Positions 1 through 6,767 of a stretch of DNA of 12,834 nucleotides are shown here, in pieces (within the stretch, counting starts at the first letter, position 1; each line of letters begins with the position of its first letter). Location of the stretch: positions 1 through 12,834 of the forward strand of contig CALJLC010000090.1 in NCBI GenBank assembly GCA_937982605.1, written 5' to 3'. Made by a program: the position numbers and the translations under genes. This DNA comes from an uncultured Gemmatimonadales bacterium (lineage in GTDB: Bacteria; Gemmatimonadota; Gemmatimonadetes; Longimicrobiales; Gaopeijiaceae). The notes under the pieces were generated by a model. The model saw nothing but the letters and a program-made list of their open reading frames with translations, made no database searches and was not told where the DNA came from.

Positions 1-266
1 TGCTGAAGCGGGAGACCCACCTGCCGGTCGTGGCCGACCCGTCCCACGCCGGAGGGCGCCGGCACCTGGTGGCCCCGCTGGCGTGCGCCGCGGTCGCGGC
101 CGGAGCGGACGGCCTGCTGGTGGAGGTGCACCCGGATCCCGAGGTCGCCACGTCGGACGGGGAGCAGTCGCTGGACCTCGGCGAGTTCGAGGCGATGATG
201 GGCCTGCTCCGTCCCTTCGTGGCGGCCGCCGGTCGCACGTTGGCCGGAGCGACGGCGGTCGCGTAG
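1..266 (+). CDS. aroF: 3-deoxy-7-phosphoheptulonate (DAHP) synthase, C-terminal fragment
   Basis: The reading frame is open from base 3 (first full codon CTG) to TAG at 264-266, so only the last 87 residues are inside the window and the 5' part lies to the left. The visible residues include DPSHAGGRR, then APLACAAVAAGADGL and VEVHPDPE followed by SDGEQSL. This series is characteristic of the C-terminal part of the TIM barrel in type I-beta (Bacillus-like) DAHP synthases, where the DPSHA and EVHP segments carry metal and substrate ligands. The enzyme condenses phosphoenolpyruvate with erythrose 4-phosphate, the first step of the shikimate pathway, in the cytoplasm. Whether the full protein carries a chorismate mutase or ACT-like regulatory domain cannot be seen. 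It converges on argH with only 10 bases between stop codons. The symbol aroF follows common naming of this subfamily; aroA or aroG are used elsewhere. Confidence 0.9.
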   Translation, partial: LKRETHLPVVADPSHAGGRRHLVAPLACAAVAAGADGLLVEVHPDPEVATSDGEQSLDLGEFEAMMGLLRPFVAAAGRTLAGATAVA

Positions 267-276
267 CCCGGGCGGT

Positions 277-1698
277 CTACCCCGAGGCCGCGTCGATCCG
301 CCGCCGGGCCTCGGCGAGCTGCGCCTCGACCGAGCGCCGCGAGGTGCCCCCGTCGGCGTCGCGCGCGTCGGTGGACGCGCGCCAGTCGAAGACGTCGTGC
401 ACGTCGGACTCGAAGACCTCGTGCTCGGCCCGGAAGTCCTCGAGCGGGAGCTCCGAGAGCGGCACCCCGCCCTCTTCCGCCCGACGCACGAGTCGGCCCA
501 CCACCTCGTGGCTCGTGCGGAAGGGGACGCCCCGGCGCACGAGGTAGTCGGCCAGATCCGTCGCGAGCAGCTGCGCGTCCATCACCGCCGACATCCGCTC
601 GGGACGGAAGGCCGCGCTCGCCACCGCGCCCGCGACGGCCGGCAGCGTCAGCTCCAGGGTGTCCACCGTGTCGAAGAGCGGCTCCTTGTCCTCCTGGAGA
701 TCCCGGTTGTAGCTGGTGGGCAGCCCCTTGAGCAGCGTGAGCAGGCTCACGAGGCTGCCGACCAGCCGACCGGCCTTGCCGCGGGCGAGCTCGGCGACGT
801 CCGGATTGCGCTTCTGCGGCATGAGGCTCGAGCCGGTGCTGTATCCGTCGGAGAGGCGCACGAAGCCGAATTCGAGGCTCGAGAAGAGGACGAGGTCCTC
901 GGCCAGTCGCGACAGGTGGACGCCGATCATCGCACCGGCATACGCCAGATCGCAGATCCAGTCCCGGTCCGAGACCGCGTCCACGGAGTTCTCGCTCACA
1001 CGGGAAAAGCCCAGCTCCTCCCGGATCGCCTCGCGGTCGATCGGGAACGGACAGCCCGCGATCGCGCCCGAGCCGAGGGGTAGCACCGCGGCGGCCCGGC
1101 GAGCGGCGCGGATGCGCTCCACGTCCCGCAGGAACGGAAAGAGGTGCGAGAGCGCCCACTGCCCCGCTCGGAGCGGCTGCGCCTGCTGGAGATGGGTGTA
1201 GCCCGGCATGATCACGTCGACGCCGCGTCCGGCCAGACCGTGCAGCGCATCGCACAGCCGAAGGAGCATCTCGGTCAGGCGGTCGCACGCCGCCATGCCG
1301 TAGAGCCGCACACCGGTGGACGACTGGTCGTTCCGCGAGCGCCCGGTGTGCAGCTTGCCCGCCACCGGGCCCGCCTCCTCCCCGAGCATCCGCTCGACGA
1401 CGGAGTGGATGTCCTCCTCGGGCGCTTCGGCCAGCCCTTCCCGCTCGATGCGCTCGGCCACACGCGCGAGACCCCGCACGAGCGCGTCGGTCTCGTCGTC
1501 GGTGAGCGCACCGGCGCGTCCGATCGCCCGCGCCCACGCGATGCTTCCGCGTACATCCTCGCGCCAGAGCCGCGCGTCGATCCCGAGGCTCCGGTTGAAC
1601 GGGACCATCTCGGGGGCCATCCCCCCCTCGAAGCGGCCGCCCCAGAGGGCGCCTCCGTCGGCAGACTCGGGTCCCTCGGGTCGGTCACCCATCGTCAT
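277..1698 (-). CDS. argH: argininosuccinate lyase
   Basis: A 473-residue protein, close to the usual family length of about 460. It splits argininosuccinate into arginine and fumarate, the last step of arginine synthesis, in the cytoplasm. The fumarase/aspartase superfamily signatures are present: HTGRSRNDQ at about residues 117-125, PGYTHLQQAQP with the conserved His at about 169, and the flexible catalytic loop GSSLMPQKRNPD at about 289-300. The C-terminus keeps the typical GGTS...V..QL segment. I chose ATG at 1698 because AGGAG lies seven bases before it; a TTG at 1719 would add seven residues and has no comparable site, and a second ATG lies at 1692. The gene follows argR on the same strand after a 178-base leader that carries its own promoter and an ARG-box-like operator, so arginine-dependent repression is likely. 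It converges on the DAHP synthase gene. Confidence 0.97.
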   Translation of the reverse strand: MTMGDRPEGPESADGGALWGGRFEGGMAPEMVPFNRSLGIDARLWREDVRGSIAWARAIGRAGALTDDETDALVRGLARVAERIEREGLAEAPEEDIHSVVERMLGEEAGPVAGKLHTGRSRNDQSSTGVRLYGMAACDRLTEMLLRLCDALHGLAGRGVDVIMPGYTHLQQAQPLRAGQWALSHLFPFLRDVERIRAARRAAAVLPLGSGAIAGCPFPIDREAIREELGFSRVSENSVDAVSDRDWICDLAYAGAMIGVHLSRLAEDLVLFSSLEFGFVRLSDGYSTGSSLMPQKRNPDVAELARGKAGRLVGSLVSLLTLLKGLPTSYNRDLQEDKEPLFDTVDTLELTLPAVAGAVASAAFRPERMSAVMDAQLLATDLADYLVRRGVPFRTSHEVVGRLVRRAEEGGVPLSELPLEDFRAEHEVFESDVHDVFDWRASTDARDADGGTSRRSVEAQLAEARRRIDAASG

Positions 1699-1711
1699 CG
1701 CACGTCTCCTG

Positions 1712-1802
1712 CCCCCCAAAAAAAAGAGGCCCGGGGGTCAGAAGACCGACAGCTTCCCGCCAAAGCGCCGGGGGGCCGAATGCCCCGAACTCCTGCCCCC
1801 GG
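1712..1802 (-). promoter_or_regulatory. argH leader with alternative GC stems and a U8 run (possible attenuator)
   Basis: In the argH 5' leader (minus strand) a CCGGGGG tract (1802-1796) can pair with either of two later CCCCCGG tracts (1774-1768 or 1737-1731). The second lies a few bases before a run of eight U (1725-1718), directly followed by six G (1717-1712) and then the argH ribosome binding site. Two competing stems, one close to a U run, is the arrangement of an attenuator. However, G and C tracts pair easily in DNA this rich in GC, there are five bases between stem and U run, and no leader peptide rich in arginine codons is seen. The base tracts are observed directly; the attenuator function is only inferred. 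Confidence 0.2.
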
Positions 1803-1845
1803 TCCCCTCGAGGTACCGAGTCTGTACCGCCCTTTTCGAGCGGCG

Positions 1846-1872
1846 ATGCATGAATATGCAAGCAGGATGCAT
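1846..1872 (-). promoter_or_regulatory. ARG-box-like operator for ArgR upstream of argH
   Basis: The minus strand reads TTGCAT-ATTC-ATGCAT at 1861-1846. This is a five-base perfect inverted repeat (TGCAT/ATGCA) with a four-base centre, the geometry of the ArgR operator (TGAAT-N4-ATTCA in E. coli). The half-sites resemble the TTGCAT-N4-ATGCAA form I recall for actinobacterial ArgR. Another ATGCAT half-site lies at 1872-1867, exactly 21 bases from the matching half-site of the main box. That is the centre-to-centre distance of tandem ARG boxes, though its partner half (1882-1877) does not match. The box overlaps the -10 region of the argH promoter and sits directly after argR, so repression of argH by arginine-bound ArgR is the natural reading. 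Confidence 0.6.
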
Positions 1873-1880
1873 GTTGTCAA
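1853..1880 (-). promoter_or_regulatory. sigma-70-type promoter of argH
   Basis: On the minus strand a perfect -35 hexamer TTGACA (1880-1875) is followed after 16 bases by CATATT (1858-1853), which matches four of six -10 positions including the key A2 and T6. Transcription would start near 1846, giving a leader of about 150 bases before the argH ATG at 1698. The -35 box contains the TGA stop codon of argR (1879-1877), so argH has a promoter separate from the argR transcript. The ARG-box-like palindrome at 1846-1861 covers the -10 region. Confidence 0.6.
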
Positions 1881-2335
1881 CCCTGTCGTGGAGCGGCCAT
1901 CGCCTCGACCCGTTCCCGGATCTCGCACAGCGTCTCGGGGTCGCGCAGGATCAGCAGAATCGTGTCGTCGCCGGCCAGCGTTCCGAGCACCTCGGGCCAC
2001 TCCTCCCAGTCGATCGCGGCGGCGACGGTCTGCGCTCCCCCCTTCATCGTGCGGACGATCAGGAAGCGGTCGACGCCGTCGGCGCTGTGAAAGAGCGTGG
2101 GCAGGAGCGACTCGAGCGAGGGCGTGCTGTCCCACTCCTCCGGCGAGGAGTAGAACCCGACGCCGTCGGCGCCCGGGACCTTCACCAGACGGAGCTCCCG
2201 CATGTCCCGGGACAGCGTCGCCTGGGTGACCTCCGTGCCCTCCTCCTGCAGCAGCTCGCGAAGCGCCTCCTGACTCGTCACCCGGTGGCTCCGGATCGTC
2301 TCGAGGATCTGGCGATGCCGCTCGCGCTTGCTCAT
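1877..2335 (-). CDS. argR: arginine repressor
   Basis: A 152-residue protein of normal ArgR length. The N-terminal winged helix (about residues 1-70) shows SQEALRELLQEEG and the recognition segment VTQATLSRDMRELRLVK. The C-terminal arginine-binding oligomerisation domain ends with GTLAGDDTILLILRDP, whose GDD aspartates contact the arginine co-repressor in this family. ArgR hexamers bind tandem ARG boxes and repress arginine synthesis genes when arginine is plentiful. The start is ATG at 2335, which overlaps the TGA of the upstream thioredoxin gene in an ATGA, so translation of argR is probably coupled to it. A candidate operator lies immediately downstream, before argH. No other arginine synthesis genes are in the window. 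Confidence 0.96.
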   Translation of the reverse strand: MSKRERHRQILETIRSHRVTSQEALRELLQEEGTEVTQATLSRDMRELRLVKVPGADGVGFYSSPEEWDSTPSLESLLPTLFHSADGVDRFLIVRTMKGGAQTVAAAIDWEEWPEVLGTLAGDDTILLILRDPETLCEIRERVEAMAAPRQG

Positions 2336-2760
2336 GCGACGGCGTCGTCCACCAGAGCGCGGACGCGCTCGGGCTCGAAGCCGACGCTCCGCTCGACCTC
2401 CTCTCCGTCCCGGAAGAGGATGAGCGTCGGGATGCTGCGGATCCCGTAGCGCGTCGCCACCTCCGGGGCGCGGTCGGTGTCGACCTTGGCCACGAGCACG
2501 CGCCCGATGTGCCGGTACGCGATCTCGTCCACGATCGGCGCCACCATCTTGCACGGCGCGCACCAGTCGGCGTAGAAGTCGACGAGGACGGGGGCCTCGC
2601 TCTCCAGCACCGTGCCCTCGAAGTCGTCTTCGGCCACCTTCACGGGCCGATCGAGCAGCATCGGCTTCGAGCACGCGCTGCACTCCGGCCGATCCGCCGC
2701 CTGCACCAGATCGACGCGGTTCATCTCCCCGCAGAAGCCGCACCGCAGCTTCACCGCCAC
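2332..2760 (-). CDS. trxC: thioredoxin 2-like protein with N-terminal zinc ribbon
   Basis: A protein of about 142 residues. An N-terminal zinc-ribbon-like part carries two CxxC pairs (CGFC near residues 7-10 and CSAC near 27-30). A thioredoxin fold follows, with the redox motif WCAPC at about 66-70, the buried-Asp strand VLVDFYADW and the cis-proline segment RSIPTL. This is the architecture of thioredoxin 2 (TrxC), a cytoplasmic dithiol reductase with a zinc-binding N-terminus. There is no signal peptide. I prefer GTG at 2760 because GGAGG lies ten bases before it and the protein then begins MAVKLRC. A GTG at 2781 would add seven residues and also has a weak GGAG. The gene follows the TonB receptor by about 70 bases and overlaps argR by four bases. 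Confidence 0.9.
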   Translation of the reverse strand: MAVKLRCGFCGEMNRVDLVQAADRPECSACSKPMLLDRPVKVAEDDFEGTVLESEAPVLVDFYADWCAPCKMVAPIVDEIAYRHIGRVLVAKVDTDRAPEVATRYGIRSIPTLILFRDGEEVERSVGFEPERVRALVDDAVA

Positions 2761-2830
2761 GTCCCGTGTTCCTCCGGTCACGACCGAGCGCTCCGTTCGT
2801 TGTCTTGCTCCGTCCTGGCCGAAAGATACC

Positions 2831-5563
2831 TCAGAACAGGTCGTACTTGGCGCGCAGCATCGTGAAGCGGCCGATCCGCGGCACGCCGGGGAACGAGCGG
2901 TACTTGTTGTCGAACAGGTTGCTCATCGAGAGCTGCAGCGTGGCTCGCGTGTTCGGGATGTCGTAGCCCGCGGTCAGGTCGAAGAGCGCCACGGCGTCGA
3001 CCGTGCCGCCGAAGTCGGCGGAGAAGGCCTCGAACTCGGAGTTGGCCCGCATCCGGACGGAGGCGTTGAAGCCCCGCGCCAGGTTCCGGTACGCGAGGCT
3101 GATCGCGCCCTTGTGCTGCGGCGCGTTCAGCGAGATCGGCGCACCGTCCGCGATCTCGAACTGGTCGTCGCTCACGTACGAGTACGTGCCGCCGAGCGTC
3201 CACTCGTCGGTGAGGAACGCCTGGAAGGAGATATCACCGCCGTAGAGGGTGATGTCGCCGACGTTGCGGTAGGAGACCACGAGGTCGGCCCCCTGCGCGG
3301 GCACGTCGGCCGCGCCGAGGACGCCGAGCGGGAGAGGATTGGGGTTCCCGTTCTCGTCGACGCCACCCGCCCGGGCGAGCGCGGCCGCGTTGGCCGGACC
3401 GACGATCGGCGTCAGATACGTCTCGAGATCCGCCGGGTTGAAGAAGTAGATCGGCGTCTGCGCCAGCAGCGGCGAGACGAAGTCGTTCTTGGTCGTCCGG
3501 TAGACGTCCACCGCGATCGAGACGCGGTTGTTGATCACGCCGGTGTAGCCGAGCTCGATCGTCTCGGTGTTCGACTCGAGCGTCGACGGAATGTCGGGGA
3601 TGTTCAGCGTGGCCAGCGGCGAGACGCTGTTGTCGTTCACGTCGAGCGCGAGCCGGGCCACTTCGCCGTCGTTCGACGGCGCGTTGGCGAGGAGAAGGCC
3701 GGCGGTCGGTGCATTGATCGCTCCGGCCTGCTGCAGCACGCCGACCCAGTACTGCCACATCGTGGCGTGGTCCGCGGGCACGATCTGGCTCGGCCCACCC
3801 AGCCCCGCCGGCGTGAACGGCGAGCGCATCCACTCGAAGGTCCCGTCCGGCCCGCGCGGGGACCAGCCGTTGACGCCCGAGCCGTACGCGCGCGAGGTGA
3901 AGCCCAGCCCGCCGAGCGGGTCGGGGGCGAAGCCGCCCGAGATGTCGAGGAAGAAGTTCAGCGCGGTGGGCGTCGAGAAGGCGGAGTTGTAGGTGAGTCG
4001 GATGCCGCTGTTCTCGTCGGGCTTGAAGACCAGCGCGGCCCGCGGCGAGAAGACGTTGTCCGGCAGCACCGAATGCGAGTCCATGCGTCCGGCCACGATC
4101 ACGTCGAGCTGGGGGGAGATCGCGGTCTTGGACTGCAGGTAGATGCCCCACTCGTCCATCTCGTCCATGTCCTCGTACGACCCGTAGATCCGACCCGCCG
4201 ACGCCGGCTTGGTGCCGAAGTAGTCGAAGCCGTACGTGAAGTCCTGACGCCCGTCCGCCACCGTGAAGCCGTGCTGGATCTGACCCACCGTGAGGTTGGA
4301 GTCGTCCACGAGGTTCACACCGTCGCGCAGGAGGAAGGAGTCACCCGAGTTGCTGCGGTTGTAGTAGCCCTGGGCGAAGAGCCGGCCCTTGCTGACGCGC
4401 GCCTGGAAGAAGTCGTAGACCCAGTCCCCGGTCTGCCCGGCTCCGAGCCCGGTGAGCTCGATGCCCGACGACGTGTTGCGGCCGTACGTGGCCACGAAGC
4501 GACCGTCGTCCGTGTACTGCCAGTCGACCCGGGCCTCCATGCTCCATCGCGTGATGTCGAAGTCCCGGTCTCCGATCCGCCCGCACGCCTCGGTGGCTTC
4601 CGCGGCCGTCAGACCACGGGCGAGCTTGTCGGCCTGGCAGAGCGCGGGGTTGTTGTCCGCGAATTCCCGCGCCTCCGCCTCCGACGGATCGATGTACGTC
4701 CATTCCTTGCCGCTCAGGTACTGCCCGGACACCTTCACGCCCACGTCCTCGGAAAGGAGGAAGGCCGAGCGGAAGGCGCCCTGGAAGGCCGTGGGCGAGT
4801 TCCACTGCTTGGTCCCGCCCCCGACGATCACCGACGTCCCCTGATCGTCGAGCGGCGACTTGGTGATGAGGTGGACGACGCCGTTGGCGGTGTTCGGGCC
4901 GTACGGCGCCGACCCGGGCCCGAGCACCACCTCCATCCGGTCGAGGTCCTCGTCGATCGTCGGAATGAAGTGCATCAGGTTGACGCGGAGCGACGGCACC
5001 CCGGCGAGCCGGTAGTCCGACAGCATGTGCAGGGCGCCCGAGAAGATGTTGTTGAAGCCCCGCACCACGATGTTCGAGTTCTGCAGGCCGGTCGTGATGA
5101 CGTCGACCCCGGGAGCTTCACGCAGGTAATCCGCGGAATTGAACGTCGCTCGCTCCGAGATCTCGAGGCTGCTGATGACGTCGGTGGTCGCGGGCTGCTC
5201 GCCGACCGTGACCGCCAGGCCGGTGAGCGCTGCCGCCTGCGTGGGCACCGTGATCTCGACCGCGGTCGTTTCACCCGCCGACACCGCCACGTTGGTGTAC
5301 GACGTCGTCTGGTGCCCGATTCGAGTGACCACCAGATCGTAGGTACCGGCCGGGACCGAGATGCTGAAGCGCCCCTGACCCCCCGTCACCGACTGGAACT
5401 CGCCTCCGGAGCCCCGGATCACGACATCCGCGGCGTTGATGACCTGACCGGACTCGTCCGTGACCAGGCCGGAAAGCGTCCCGTTCTGGGCGTGCGCCGG
5501 CACCGCCAGCGCGAAGAGAAGGGAGAGAGCTGCCGCGAGCGAAGCTGAAGCCCGGATGCGCAT
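2831..5563 (-). CDS. TonB-dependent outer membrane receptor with carboxypeptidase-regulatory-like domain
   Basis: A 910-residue outer membrane transporter. A signal peptide (MRIRASASLAAALSLLFALA, then VPAHAQ) precedes a carboxypeptidase-regulatory-like beta-sandwich at about residues 28-105, a plug domain at about 130-235 (YLREAPGVDV, VVRGFNNIFSG, MEVVLGPGSAPYGPNTANGV) and a long beta-barrel ending in a terminal phenylalanine (RAKYDLF), the usual beta-barrel assembly signal. Two cysteines at about 309 and 327, near the start of the barrel, could form a disulphide in an extracellular loop. Such receptors import siderophores, cobalamin, sugars or peptides using TonB-ExbBD energy; the substrate cannot be read from sequence, and no SusD-like partner, TonB or ABC transporter is adjacent. 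I chose ATG at 5563 because GAGGT lies five bases before it and the signal peptide then starts at residue 1; an open extension to 5611 is not needed. Confidence 0.93.
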   Translation of the reverse strand: MRIRASASLAAALSLLFALAVPAHAQNGTLSGLVTDESGQVINAADVVIRGSGGEFQSVTGGQGRFSISVPAGTYDLVVTRIGHQTTSYTNVAVSAGETTAVEITVPTQAAALTGLAVTVGEQPATTDVISSLEISERATFNSADYLREAPGVDVITTGLQNSNIVVRGFNNIFSGALHMLSDYRLAGVPSLRVNLMHFIPTIDEDLDRMEVVLGPGSAPYGPNTANGVVHLITKSPLDDQGTSVIVGGGTKQWNSPTAFQGAFRSAFLLSEDVGVKVSGQYLSGKEWTYIDPSEAEAREFADNNPALCQADKLARGLTAAEATEACGRIGDRDFDITRWSMEARVDWQYTDDGRFVATYGRNTSSGIELTGLGAGQTGDWVYDFFQARVSKGRLFAQGYYNRSNSGDSFLLRDGVNLVDDSNLTVGQIQHGFTVADGRQDFTYGFDYFGTKPASAGRIYGSYEDMDEMDEWGIYLQSKTAISPQLDVIVAGRMDSHSVLPDNVFSPRAALVFKPDENSGIRLTYNSAFSTPTALNFFLDISGGFAPDPLGGLGFTSRAYGSGVNGWSPRGPDGTFEWMRSPFTPAGLGGPSQIVPADHATMWQYWVGVLQQAGAINAPTAGLLLANAPSNDGEVARLALDVNDNSVSPLATLNIPDIPSTLESNTETIELGYTGVINNRVSIAVDVYRTTKNDFVSPLLAQTPIYFFNPADLETYLTPIVGPANAAALARAGGVDENGNPNPLPLGVLGAADVPAQGADLVVSYRNVGDITLYGGDISFQAFLTDEWTLGGTYSYVSDDQFEIADGAPISLNAPQHKGAISLAYRNLARGFNASVRMRANSEFEAFSADFGGTVDAVALFDLTAGYDIPNTRATLQLSMSNLFDNKYRSFPGVPRIGRFTMLRAKYDLF

Positions 5564-5743
5564 GCGTACCTCGAGGTTCGGTGTGGCGACGTTGCCCTGA
5601 AGCTGCGGCAAGCTACGCGGCGTAACGTTTCAATTGCAAACAGTTTTCTCCGCGCCCGGGGCCTCCGTGGCGAGCGGGAAACGGGCCCGCGGGGGCCCCC
5701 CATCGGGGCTCCCGGCTGGCTCTCGCCGGCGTGGCGCCGCAAG
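5564..5743. promoter_or_regulatory. divergent intergenic region with AT-rich nested palindrome
   Basis: These 180 bases separate the divergent receptor and dehydratase genes and must hold both promoters. The only AT-rich patch is around 5623-5648. It contains AACGTT, CAATTG and the interrupted inverted repeat GTTT-N7-AAAC (5627-5641). On the minus strand TTGCAA (5639-5634) could be a -35 box, but the matching -10 region is weak. The patch is about 65 bases upstream of the receptor start codon and about 100 bases upstream of the dehydratase, so it may be a promoter or operator. The remainder towards 5743 is very GC-rich, with self-complementary tracts of G and C. Confidence 0.3.
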
Positions 5744-6748
5744 ATGGCCGACATGGCCGCCGACCTCTTCCGCTTCGCACGCCTCGACGAGGCGCGCGAC
5801 CGCCTCCTGCCCTACCTCCAGCGCACCCCGCTGCTCCGCTCCGCCTACCTGTCGGAGCGCTTCGGCACGGACGTCTGGCTGAAGTGCGAGAACCGGCAGA
5901 AGACCGGGGCGTTCAAGGTTCGAGGCGCACTCAACCGACTGCGCACCCTGACGGAGGAGGCGAAGGCGCGCGGCGTCGCGACGATCTCGGCCGGCAACCA
6001 CGCCCAGGCCGTCGCCTGGGCGGCTACGGCGGCGGGCGTCTCGAGCGTCGTGGTGATGCCGGAGCATGCCTCCCCGCTCAAGGTGCGCCGGAGCCGCGAG
6101 TACGGCGCGGAGGTGATCCTCCACGGGGACGCGGCCCAGGCCTTCGCGCGGGTGCACGAGATCTGCGAGGAGCGAGGCCTCACCTTCCTGCATCCGTTCG
6201 ACGACGAGGAGGTGGTGGCGGGCCACGCGTCGTGCGGGCTGGAGATCCTCGAGGAGCTTCCGGCGGCGGGGACGATCGTCGTTCCGGTGGGAGGGGGCGG
6301 GCTGACGTCGGGGATCTGTGCCGCGGTTGCCGCGACGGGGTCCGAGGCCGAGGTCTGGGGCGTCGAGCCGGCCGGTGCCGCCGCCATGCACGAGAGTCTC
6401 CGACGGGGGCGCGCGGTCCACCTCGAGCGGGTGCTCACGGTGGCCGACGGACTGGCCGCGCCGATGGCCGGGGAGCTGAACCACGCGATTCTCGCCGAGG
6501 TCGCCCAGGGCGTCGCGGTGGTGGACGACGCCGCCATCGTGCGCGCGCTCCACGACCTGGCCGAGACCGTGGGGGAGCACGTCGAGCCGTCCGCCGCCGC
6601 GTCGCTGGCCGGGCTCGCCTCCGGCGAGATCCCCTTCCGCGCCGATCGACCGGTGGTGCTGGTGCTGAGCGGCGGCAACGCGACCGAGGAGGAGCTCCGG
6701 GGGCTCTACGCCCGGTTCGGGGTGGGGAGCGCCGGGGCCGGCACCTGA
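5744..6748 (+). CDS. threonine/serine dehydratase, PLP-dependent, without ACT domain
   Basis: A 334-residue fold-type II PLP enzyme. It shows KCENRQKTGAFKVRGA with the PLP-binding lysine at about residue 58, the substrate-binding SAGNHAQAV at about 82-90, the glycine-rich phosphate cup GGGGL at about 183-187, and SGGN at about 309-312 near the pyridine nitrogen. These features fit threonine ammonia-lyase (threonine to 2-oxobutanoate and ammonia) and its relatives serine dehydratase and serine racemase. The absence of a C-terminal ACT-like regulatory domain resembles the catabolic TdcB form rather than isoleucine-regulated IlvA, so I give no symbol. No good ribosome binding site precedes ATG 5744; ATG 5753 is an alternative. 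The gene is divergent from the TonB receptor and converges on the FKBP gene with 19 bases between stop codons. Confidence 0.92.
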   Translation: MADMAADLFRFARLDEARDRLLPYLQRTPLLRSAYLSERFGTDVWLKCENRQKTGAFKVRGALNRLRTLTEEAKARGVATISAGNHAQAVAWAATAAGVSSVVVMPEHASPLKVRRSREYGAEVILHGDAAQAFARVHEICEERGLTFLHPFDDEEVVAGHASCGLEILEELPAAGTIVVPVGGGGLTSGICAAVAATGSEAEVWGVEPAGAAAMHESLRRGRAVHLERVLTVADGLAAPMAGELNHAILAEVAQGVAVVDDAAIVRALHDLAETVGEHVEPSAAASLAGLASGEIPFRADRPVVLVLSGGNATEEELRGLYARFGVGSAGAGT

Positions 6749-6753
6749 GCGGA

Positions 6754-6766
6754 GGGCGGGCCGCCC
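6754..6766. terminator. short GC hairpin between convergent genes
   Basis: GGGCGG and CCGCCC form a six-base stem around a single G (or five bases with a three-base loop) in the 19 bases between the convergent stop codons of the dehydratase and FKBP genes. There is no T run on either side, so this is at most a weak bidirectional terminator. Confidence 0.25.
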
Positions 6767-6767
6767 G

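Noticed and set aside
2336..2743. N-terminal extension of ArgR in its open frame up to 2743
   Set aside because: The extension is an Arg/Gly-rich shadow of the thioredoxin gene. ATG 2335 gives the standard ArgR length and an ATGA overlap.
2612..5548. A 978-codon open frame on the plus strand, antisense to the TonB receptor
   Set aside because: Its translation is Arg/Val/His-rich with no recognisable domain, while the minus strand encodes a complete receptor with signal peptide, plug and terminal Phe. It is a product of high GC in third codon positions.
5621..5648. Bacteroidota-type promoter (TTTG/TAnnTTTG) in the divergent gap
   Set aside because: TAACGTTT only resembles the -7 element and no matching -33 TTTG is correctly spaced; base composition also does not suggest Bacteroidota.
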